This document shows positions 23,105 to 29,156 of a DNA stretch of 29,156 nt, in pieces (position 1 is the first letter of the stretch; each line of letters begins with the position of its first letter). Below the pieces are notes generated by a model. That model saw nothing but the letters and a program-made list of their open reading frames with translations. It made no database searches and was not told the DNA's origin. This DNA is from CAZKDV01 sp964551645 (GTDB lineage: Bacteria > Bacteroidota > Bacteroidia > Bacteroidales > DTU049), in contig CAZKDV010000021.1 in assembly GCA_964551645.1 (NCBI GenBank), positions 1 to 29,156 on the forward strand, written 5' to 3'. A program made the translations under genes and the position numbers.

Positions 23105-24165
23105 TATCTTTTTGAATATTGATTGTCGTAATATTTTTGATATTCTCCGCTAGTTACATTTTGTAACCAATCTGAATTTTTCATATACCAATCTACAGTC
23201 AAACTCAAACCTTCAGAAAAATTAACTTCAGGTTTCCAGTCAAACTCCTTAGATATTTTACTTGTGTCGATAGCATATCGCATATCGTGTCCGGCACGGT
23301 CTTTTACAAATGTAATGAGTTGTTCTGATGTTTTTTGTGGCAATCCTAGTTTTTCATCCATTATTCGGCATAATTCATAAACCAAATCAATATTGGTCCA
23401 TTCGTTATTTCCACCTATGCAATATGTTTCTCTAATTTTGCCTTTATGAAATAATAAATCAATTGCTTTTACATGGTCAACAACATATAACCAATCTCTA
23501 ATGTTTTCGCCTTTGCCGTAAATAGGGAGTGGTTTTTTATTAATTATATTGTGTATCATCAAGGGCAAAAGTTTTTCGGGAAACTGAAAACCTCCGTAGT
23601 TATTTGAACAGTTTGAAATCATTACAGGCATATTAAAAGTATGAAAATATGCTCTTACAAAATGGTCGCTTGATGCTTTTGAAGCAGAATAGGGACTACG
23701 AGGGTCGTAAGGAGTGTTTTCAACAAAGAAACCTTCATCGCCAAGACTGCCAAATACTTCGTCAGTTGAAACATGGTAGAATAATTTGTTGTCATAATTT
23801 TCTTCCCAATATTTTCGTGCAATATTAAGCAGCGTGCATGTTCCTAAAACATTAGTTTGAACAAATTCGAGTGGATTTAATATTGAGCGGTCAACATGTG
23901 ATTCGGCAGCTAAGTGTATAACTCCATCGGGTTTATACTGTTTAAATATTTCATTAAGTTGCTTGTCGTCAGTAATACAGCACTTGTAAAAGATATAGTT
24001 TTTTTGATTTTCAATATCTTTTAAGTTTTCAAGATTTCCTGCATAAGTTAAGCAGTCAATATTAATTATGCGATAATCAGGATATTTTAATACAAAATGT
24101 CTAACTAAGTGCGAGCCAATAAATCCTGCACCACCTGTTACCAAAATCGTTTTTTTAAAGTTCAT
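23104..24165 (-). CDS. rfbB: dTDP-glucose 4,6-dehydratase
   Basis: 353 residues from the ATG at 24165. That start is chosen because AGGAG lies 7 nt upstream and the N-terminus then begins MNFKKTILVTGGAGFIGSHL. The frame extends a further 16 codons into galE, which is unlikely to be used. Diagnostic motifs are 'NIDCLTYAGNLENL', 'HLAAESHVDRSI', 'HVSTDEVFGSLG', 'SPYSASKASSDH' and 'NNYGGFQFPEKLLPL'. It converts dTDP-glucose to dTDP-4-keto-6-deoxyglucose, the branch point to rhamnose and many dideoxy or amino sugars. RmlA, RmlC and RmlD are not in the window, so the final sugar is unknown. The start overlaps the galE stop as TAATG. Confidence 0.95.
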   Translation of the reverse strand: MNFKKTILVTGGAGFIGSHLVRHFVLKYPDYRIINIDCLTYAGNLENLKDIENQKNYIFYKCCITDDKQLNEIFKQYKPDGVIHLAAESHVDRSILNPLEFVQTNVLGTCTLLNIARKYWEENYDNKLFYHVSTDEVFGSLGDEGFFVENTPYDPRSPYSASKASSDHFVRAYFHTFNMPVMISNCSNNYGGFQFPEKLLPLMIHNIINKKPLPIYGKGENIRDWLYVVDHVKAIDLLFHKGKIRETYCIGGNNEWTNIDLVYELCRIMDEKLGLPQKTSEQLITFVKDRAGHDMRYAIDTSKISKEFDWKPEVNFSEGLSLTVDWYMKNSDWLQNVTSGEYQKYYDNQYSKR

Positions 24166-25208
24166 TATTTCTCCTTTTTTATTTGATTTCTGTAATATTT
24201 TTCCCATTTCCACGCACTACTTACCATATCTTCGAGAGTGAGTTCGGCTTTCCAGTTTAACACATTATTTGCCAAACTTGGGTCAGCCCAAATTTTCTCA
24301 ATATCGCCTGCTCTTCGGTCAACAATTTTATATGGGATTTCAACTTTGTTTATTTCCATAAATGTATTTACAATGTCAAGTACGGAGTATCCTTTGCCGG
24401 TTCCCAAATTGAAAACTTCACTGGACGATTCTAATTTATTTAACAAAAGTCTTTCCAATGCTTTAACATGTGCTTTTGCCAAATCAACAACATGGATATA
24501 ATCTCTGATTGCTGTCCCATCGTGTGTGTTATAGTCATTTCCAAAAACAGATAATTCTTTGCGTATTCCATTGGCTGTTTGCGTAATAAATGGCATTAAG
24601 TTATTGGGTATTCTTATTGGTAGTTCTCCAATAAGTCCGGATTGATGAGCTCCAATAGGATTGAAGTACCTTAAAATAATTGTTTTGAAATTATTATTTT
24701 GCTGGCAGTAGTCTTGAATAATTTCTTCACTAATTTTTTTAGTGTTTCCATAAGGGGACCAAGGTTGTTTGATGGGAGCAGTTTCTTTAACGGGAAGTAT
24801 GTCTGGTTGTCCATAAACTGTGCAAGAAGATGAAAATACAAAATTCTGTATTTTGTGTTTCTCGCATTGTTCCAATAAATTCAAAAGACTTTGCAAATTG
24901 TTTTGATAATATTTTAATGGCTCTGCAACTGATTCGTTTACAGACTTATATGCTGCAAAATGGATTATCCCTTGAATGTTTGAATATTCCTCAAACAGTT
25001 TTTTTGTTTCAAAAGATGATTGCAAGTCGGTATTTACAGATTTAACTTGTTTATTAGTGATTTGCTCAATTCTGTTAATAACTTCGGGATAGCTATTAGA
25101 ATAATTATCGGCACATAATACCTTGTATCCTGCTTCTTGCAATTCAACTATGGTATGAGAACCAATAAAACCAGCACCTCCAGTAACTAGAATATATTCG
25201 TCTTGCAT
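24165..25208 (-). CDS. galE: UDP-glucose/UDP-hexose 4-epimerase
   Basis: 347 residues. I choose the ATG at 25208 (MQDEYILVTGGAGFIGSH), which has GGAG 9 nt upstream and lies 2 nt past the preceding stop. An upstream ATG at 25223 would overlap the previous gene. GalE features are 'ADNYSNSYPEVINRIEQI', 'IHFAAYKSVNESV', 'SSSCTVYGQPD', the active-site 'YGNTK' and 'DGTAIRDYIHVVDLAKAH'. It interconverts UDP-glucose and UDP-galactose using tightly bound NAD. In this operon it probably supplies UDP-Gal for the exported glycan. It is translationally coupled to rfbB. Confidence 0.95.
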   Translation of the reverse strand: MQDEYILVTGGAGFIGSHTIVELQEAGYKVLCADNYSNSYPEVINRIEQITNKQVKSVNTDLQSSFETKKLFEEYSNIQGIIHFAAYKSVNESVAEPLKYYQNNLQSLLNLLEQCEKHKIQNFVFSSSCTVYGQPDILPVKETAPIKQPWSPYGNTKKISEEIIQDYCQQNNNFKTIILRYFNPIGAHQSGLIGELPIRIPNNLMPFITQTANGIRKELSVFGNDYNTHDGTAIRDYIHVVDLAKAHVKALERLLLNKLESSSEVFNLGTGKGYSVLDIVNTFMEINKVEIPYKIVDRRAGDIEKIWADPSLANNVLNWKAELTLEDMVSSAWKWEKYYRNQIKKEK

Positions 25209-25210
25209 TT

Positions 25211-26506
25211 TTACAGACTCCAATATGTTAGTTTCTTAATTTGATTTCTATAAACTCCTTTAATGTCAATTACTATCCCTTTATTATCATTTTTTAGCAT
25301 ATTTGCAAAATCTTCTTCGCTATACGAAGTAAATTCGTCATGAACAACTGCTAAAACTACTGCATCATAATCTTTGCCAATATTTTCGGATATTTTAAAA
25401 CCATATTCTTCTTTAACTTCACGGGCATCGGCATGAGGGTCATATACATCAACATGCAATCCGTAAGTTTGCAATTCTCTTATGACATCTGCAACTTTTG
25501 AATTTCTAATATCTTTAACATTTTCTTTAAAAGTAACTCCAAGCACTAATACTTTTGAATCGGTTATACTTTTTCCTGTGGCGATTATTTTTTTCATTAA
25601 TTGTTTGGCAACATGAAATCCCATTCTGTCATTTACATAACGACCAGATTTTATAATTTGCGTATGATATTTATATTCTTGAGCTTTGAATGCCAAATAA
25701 TATGGGTCAACTCCAATACAATGACCTCCGACTAAGCCGGGTTGAAAGTTTAAAAAATTCCATTTCGTATCTGCAGCTTCTAAAACATCATAAGTATTGA
25801 TACCCATTCTGTTAAAAATTATTGAAAGTTCATTCATTAATGCTATATTGACATCTCTTTGAGTGTTTTCAATAACTTTGGCAGCTTCGGCAACTTTAAT
25901 TGTTGTTGCTCTGTGAACACCGACATCAATTACTAATTCATATATTTTTGCAATCGTATCAGGGGTTTCGTCATCGCAACCAGATACAATTTTTACAGTA
26001 TTTTCAAGTGTATGTACTTTATCTCCCGGATTAATTCTTTCGGGAGAATATCCAACTTTAAAATCTTTCATAAACTTAAGTCCTGAAAACTTTTCAAGTA
26101 CGGGAATGCAGTCTTCTTCTGTTGCTCCGGGATATACAGTTGATTCGTAAACAACAATATCTCCTTTTTTAAGCACTTTCCCAAGAGTTTCAGATGCTTT
26201 GAGCAGTGGTGTCAAATCTGGTAGGTTGTGCTTATTAATAGGTGTTGGTACTGCAATGATATGAAAAGATGCCTTGCTTAAATCTTCGGGATTATCAGTA
26301 AAAAATATATCACAGTTGTCGAATGCAGATGCGGGCAATTCATTACTTGGGTCTATTCTATTTCTCATTTTCTCAATTCTGTCAGGCTTAATATCAAAGC
26401 CGATAACTTTAATTTTTTTGGCGAAAGCCAAAGCGATAGGAAGACCAACATAGCCTAGTCCAATAACGGATATACTTTTTTCTTTGTTTAATATTTGTGA
26501 GTACAT
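25211..26506 (-). CDS. tviB: UDP-HexNAc 6-dehydrogenase (TviB/WbpO/WbpA type)
   Basis: 431 residues. The NAD motif is 'VIGLGYVGLPIALAFAKK', followed by 'VPTPINKHNLPDLTPLLKASE', 'YESTVYPGATEEDC', 'VGYSPERINPGDK' and 'KVAEAAKVIENTQRDVNIALMNELS'. The catalytic-Cys segment is 'GLVGGHCIGVDPYYL'. This is closest in pattern to TviB/WbpO UDP-N-acetylhexosamine dehydrogenases, which oxidise C6 to the uronic acid in two NAD-dependent steps. Here it would feed both the 2,3-diacetamido pathway (WbpB, WbpE, WbpD) and, through the C4-epimerase, a GalNAcA-type sugar. Substrate choice between UDP-GlcNAc and UDP-GalNAc is not certain. Confidence 0.92.
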   Translation of the reverse strand: MYSQILNKEKSISVIGLGYVGLPIALAFAKKIKVIGFDIKPDRIEKMRNRIDPSNELPASAFDNCDIFFTDNPEDLSKASFHIIAVPTPINKHNLPDLTPLLKASETLGKVLKKGDIVVYESTVYPGATEEDCIPVLEKFSGLKFMKDFKVGYSPERINPGDKVHTLENTVKIVSGCDDETPDTIAKIYELVIDVGVHRATTIKVAEAAKVIENTQRDVNIALMNELSIIFNRMGINTYDVLEAADTKWNFLNFQPGLVGGHCIGVDPYYLAFKAQEYKYHTQIIKSGRYVNDRMGFHVAKQLMKKIIATGKSITDSKVLVLGVTFKENVKDIRNSKVADVIRELQTYGLHVDVYDPHADAREVKEEYGFKISENIGKDYDAVVLAVVHDEFTSYSEEDFANMLKNDNKGIVIDIKGVYRNQIKKLTYWSL

Positions 26507-26519
26507 TGTTGATATGGTT

Positions 26520-27467
26520 TTATTTGATAAGTTTACTAATAAATGGATGATAGTCGCTACTTAGTGAGCTTATAGATGCATTTCTGATTGCATGTGCAAT
26601 TTCTACTGAATATTGTGCATCTTTGGTTCGGTAGCCTCTGTCTTGAAGAATTTCGGAATAGCTTACAGTATGTAAATCTGTAAATCCATCAGAAAATTCA
26701 ATTTCTTTGTTTTCGATTGTTATTGAGCGATATGTCCTTTTTCCTTGTTCTTTTTGTTGTTGAGGGAGGTCATTTTCATCAATGCTTAAAAACCAACGAA
26801 CTCTTGCATTTTCAAGCTCTAAATATCCAGCTGCTTTATTTGCCTGCGACAAGTGAACTATGTTTTTTTGTAAAGATCCGAAAATCCATGACAACATATC
26901 AAAAAAGTGAATACCGATATTTGTTCCAATACCACCCGATTTGGCAATATCTCCTTTCCACGAATACGAGTACCATTTGCCTCTGCTTGTAATATAGGTT
27001 AAATCAATATCATGTTTTTTGTTAGATTTATCATTTTCTACTTGCTTTTTCAGTTCAACAATCGAAGGATGATGTCTTAGCTGAAGAATTGTATAAATAT
27101 TTTTTCCTACTTCTTTTTCAAGTTCCATTAATGCTGCAATATTCCACGGGTTAAGAACTATGGGTTTTTCGCATATAGCATGTGCATCATTTCTAATGGC
27201 AAGACGAATATGAGCATCGTGAAGAAAGTTTGGAGAGCAAATACTGACATAATCAACTTTGTTTTCCCCGTTTCTGCGTAATTTGTCAAGATGTCTGTCA
27301 AATCGTTCTGGCTCAATAAAAAAATCTGTATGCGGAAAGTAACTGTCTAATATTCCTACATTATCATTTTTGTCAAGTGCAGCAAGAAGGGTATTTCCTG
27401 TGTCTTTAATTGCTTTTAGATGTCGAGGAGCAATATATCCTGCTGCTCCGATTAATGCAAAATTCAT
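26520..27467 (-). CDS. wlbA: UDP-GlcNAcA 3-dehydrogenase (WbpB/WlbA type, Gfo/Idh/MocA)
   Basis: 315 residues. The N-terminal nucleotide-binding segment is 'FALIGAAGYIAPRHLKAIK', and the conserved E-K-P motif appears in 'HAICEKPIVLNPWN'. 'TSRGKWYSYSWKGDIAKSGGIGTNIGIHFFDML' is typical of WlbA/WbpB. The enzyme oxidises C3 of UDP-2-acetamido-2-deoxy-glucuronate to the 3-keto form for transamination by the WbpE-type enzyme. Its order between the dehydrogenase and the acetyltransferase matches the pathway. Four nt separate it from the acetyltransferase gene. Confidence 0.92.
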   Translation of the reverse strand: MNFALIGAAGYIAPRHLKAIKDTGNTLLAALDKNDNVGILDSYFPHTDFFIEPERFDRHLDKLRRNGENKVDYVSICSPNFLHDAHIRLAIRNDAHAICEKPIVLNPWNIAALMELEKEVGKNIYTILQLRHHPSIVELKKQVENDKSNKKHDIDLTYITSRGKWYSYSWKGDIAKSGGIGTNIGIHFFDMLSWIFGSLQKNIVHLSQANKAAGYLELENARVRWFLSIDENDLPQQQKEQGKRTYRSITIENKEIEFSDGFTDLHTVSYSEILQDRGYRTKDAQYSVEIAHAIRNASISSLSSDYHPFISKLIK

Positions 27468-27471
27468 ATAT

Positions 27472-28050
27472 TTAGAGTTTTTGTACTTTATTATCTTTCA
27501 ATTCATACTTTTCATTACTTTCTGGACATTTAGCTATTCCGTTTTTGTCAAAATGCAAACGATGTCCAAATTCACTCATCCAGCCTTTTTGAATACCGGG
27601 ATTTCCTACAATAAGAGCATAATCAGGCACATCTTTGATGACAACTGTACCAGCTCCGATAAAACAGAATTTGCCAAGTGTGATACCACAAACAATAGTG
27701 GCATTTGCACCTATTGAAACTCCATATTTGACAATCGTTTTCAAATATTGGTCTCTTCTAACAACTCCACTTCTGGGGTTAATTACATTGGTGAATACCA
27801 TTGAGGGACCAAGAAACACACTATCTTCGCAAATCACACCCGTATATATCGAAACATTGTTTTGAACTTTTACATTATTTCCCAAAATAACATCAGGAGA
27901 AATAACCACATTTTGCCCGATATTACAATTTTCTCCAATTATCGAATTAGGCATTATGTGAGAAAAGTGCCAAATTTTTGTTCCTTTTCCAATGCGTGCG
28001 CCTTCGTCAATAATTGCAGTTTCATGTGCAAAATAATCTTTTTCTGTCAT
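27472..28050 (-). CDS. wlbB: UDP-2-acetamido-3-amino-uronate N-acetyltransferase (WbpD/WlbB type)
   Basis: 192 residues forming a left-handed beta-helix of hexapeptide repeats: 'AIIDEGARIGKGTKIWHFSHIMPNSIIGENCNIGQNVVI' onward, 'SVFLGPSMVFTNV' and 'SIGANATIVCGITLGKFCFIGAGTVVIKDVPDYALIVGNPG'. It uses acetyl-CoA to acetylate the 3-amino group made by the neighbouring aminotransferase, giving UDP-2,3-diacetamido-2,3-dideoxy-glucuronate. The neighbours strongly support this assignment over other hexapeptide acyltransferases. Confidence 0.92.
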   Translation of the reverse strand: MTEKDYFAHETAIIDEGARIGKGTKIWHFSHIMPNSIIGENCNIGQNVVISPDVILGNNVKVQNNVSIYTGVICEDSVFLGPSMVFTNVINPRSGVVRRDQYLKTIVKYGVSIGANATIVCGITLGKFCFIGAGTVVIKDVPDYALIVGNPGIQKGWMSEFGHRLHFDKNGIAKCPESNEKYELKDNKVQKL

Positions 28051-28055
28051 TTTTG

Positions 28056-29156
28056 TTATTTGTTTAGAAATTCGAGAACACTATTGCAAATATATGTTAG
28101 CTCATTTTCGGTAAGTTCGGTGTGCATTGGCAAAGAAAAGACATTTTTGGATAATTCTTCGGTAATAGGCAAGTCGCCCTTTTTATATCCAAGATGCTCG
28201 TATGCCACTTGTAAATGCAAAGGAACGGGATAATAAATCATGGCAGGAATATCTTTTGTTTGAAGATAAGATATTAATTCATCTCTGTTAAATCCAACAG
28301 CAATAAGAGTATATTGGTGAAAAACATGAGTTGAGTGAGAGTTTTGATAAGGTATTTTCAATTTTAGATGTGAACCGAGTTTTGCATTGTAAAATTCGGC
28401 GGCTTTTCTTCTTGATTTTGAAAATTCGTCAAGATGGCGGAGTTTTACATCTAAGATTGCGGCCTGAATAGTGTCAAGTCGGGAATTAACCCCAATTTTA
28501 TCATGATAATATTTCACTACCATTCCGTGATTTACTATTGATTTCATGTCTTTTGCAAGAGCATCGTCATTTGTAAAAATTGCACCTCCGTCGCCGTAAC
28601 AGCCTAAGTTTTTTGAGGGAAAAAAAGAAGTGCAGCCGATATGACCTATTGTCCCAGATTTTTTAGAAGTGCCGTCAGAAAAATGAACATCTGAGCCAAT
28701 TGCTTGACAATTGTCTTCAAGTACGAAAATATTATGCTTTTTGGCTAATTTCATAATGTTTTCCATATTTGCACTTTGTCCAAACAAATGCACAGGCAGT
28801 ATAACTTTTGTTTTTGGCGTGATAGCTTTTTCAATATCTTCTGCTTTGATAATAAAAGTATCCGGATCCACATCAATAAATACGGGTTTAAGTTTTAATA
28901 ATTCAATTACTTCAACAGTAGCAACAAAAGTAAATGAAGGAGTGATAATTTCGTCTCCTTGCTGTAAGTTAAGAGCCATTAATGCAACTTGCAGGGCATC
29001 AGTGCCGTTAGCACATGGAATAACATGCTTGACATCAAGATAGTTTTCTAAATTTTTTTGAAATTTTTGTACAGCCGGTCCATTTATAAAAGTAGTTGTA
29101 TCTATAACTTCTTGTATCCCTTGATTAATCTCATCTTGCATACGCAAATACTGTCG
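28056..29156 (-). CDS. wlbC: UDP-3-keto-GlcNAcA aminotransferase (WbpE/WlbC type), 5' end outside the window
   Basis: At least 366 residues are visible. The reading frame continues through the right edge (R-Q-Y-L-R-M-Q-D-E), and family members start with about 10 more residues (a 'DL..Q' segment), so the true start lies beyond 29156. DegT/DnrJ/EryC1/StrS features are 'CANGTDALQVALMAL', 'ITPSFTFVATVEV', 'PVHLFGQ', 'VLEDNCQAIGSD' (PLP-binding Asp), 'SFFPSKNLGCYGDGGAI' (PLP Lys) and 'NSRLDTIQAAIL'. It transfers an amino group from glutamate to C3 of the keto sugar made by WlbA. It is the most upstream visible gene of the operon. Confidence 0.92.
   Translation of the reverse strand, partial: RQYLRMQDEINQGIQEVIDTTTFINGPAVQKFQKNLENYLDVKHVIPCANGTDALQVALMALNLQQGDEIITPSFTFVATVEVIELLKLKPVFIDVDPDTFIIKAEDIEKAITPKTKVILPVHLFGQSANMENIMKLAKKHNIFVLEDNCQAIGSDVHFSDGTSKKSGTIGHIGCTSFFPSKNLGCYGDGGAIFTNDDALAKDMKSIVNHGMVVKYYHDKIGVNSRLDTIQAAILDVKLRHLDEFSKSRRKAAEFYNAKLGSHLKLKIPYQNSHSTHVFHQYTLIAVGFNRDELISYLQTKDIPAMIYYPVPLHLQVAYEHLGYKKGDLPITEELSKNVFSLPMHTELTENELTYICNSVLEFLNK

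Noticed and set aside
23104..24213. Extended rfbB start at 24213
   Set aside because: The extra 16 codons lie inside galE and have no family match. The ATG at 24165 has AGGAG at good spacing and forms a TAATG junction.
1..29156. CRISPR arrays, tRNA or rRNA genes
   Set aside because: No regularly spaced repeats and no recognisable tRNA or rRNA segments were seen. The only repeats are the 67-bp pair, the IS ends and the wzt palindrome.

Overview
The window comes from an AT-rich member of the Bacteroidota. Three things point there: C-terminal sorting domains of the type IX secretion system (T9SS) at the left edge, Bacteroidota-type promoter elements (a TAnnTTTG -7 box with an upstream TTTG), and gene starts with mostly weak or absent Shine-Dalgarno sites. 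It is an accessory surface-glycan locus in which almost every gene is on the minus strand, in tight operon spacing from about 29156 down to 1091. No rRNA, tRNA or CRISPR array was recognised.

Layout from left to right. At 2-1038 (plus strand) are the tail of one T9SS cargo protein, its terminator, and a second cargo gene broken by a 10-N assembly gap. At 1091-4210 (minus) are a membrane protein with TPR repeats that resembles GT-C glycosyltransferases, and a DxD glycosyltransferase with a sugar-binding DXD motif. At 4226-16597 (minus) is the most unusual part: six paralogous radical SAM proteins. In all six a four-cysteine SPASM/twitch-like module lies BEFORE the radical SAM CxxxCxxC motif, with nearly invariant spacing. 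A UbiA-type prenyltransferase sits between the third and fourth copies. A three-gene insert (GHKL ATPase, STAS-like protein, PIN nuclease; 13184-14925) sits between the fifth and sixth copies and is flanked by 67-bp direct repeats that carry the 5' end of the fifth gene. At 16642-17891 is an ISL3-like insertion sequence with matching inverted repeats, a perfect 8-bp target duplication and a frameshifted transposase. At 17951-19207 is a geranylgeranyl-reductase-like flavoprotein. At 19246-21344 is a Wzt/Wzm ABC glycan exporter. At 21370-22104 is a CpsB/YwqE-like PHP phosphatase. At 22118-29156 are nucleotide-sugar genes: a UDP-HexNAc 4-epimerase, RfbB, GalE, a TviB/WbpA-type dehydrogenase, and a WbpB/WbpD/WbpE set for UDP-2,3-diacetamido-2,3-dideoxy-hexuronate. 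The aminotransferase gene runs off the right edge.

How it may work together (inference): the right half makes acidic amino-sugar precursors and exports a finished glycan through an ABC transporter. The left half carries glycosyltransferases, six radical SAM enzymes, a prenyltransferase and a polyprenyl/ring-reductase-like flavoprotein. This suggests that the glycan, or a lipid or protein carrying it, is tailored by several radical reactions and an isoprenoid branch. No RiPP precursor peptide was seen. The best candidate for an undescribed system is the radical SAM array with UbiA and the reductase. The second candidate is the inserted ATPase/STAS/PIN module.
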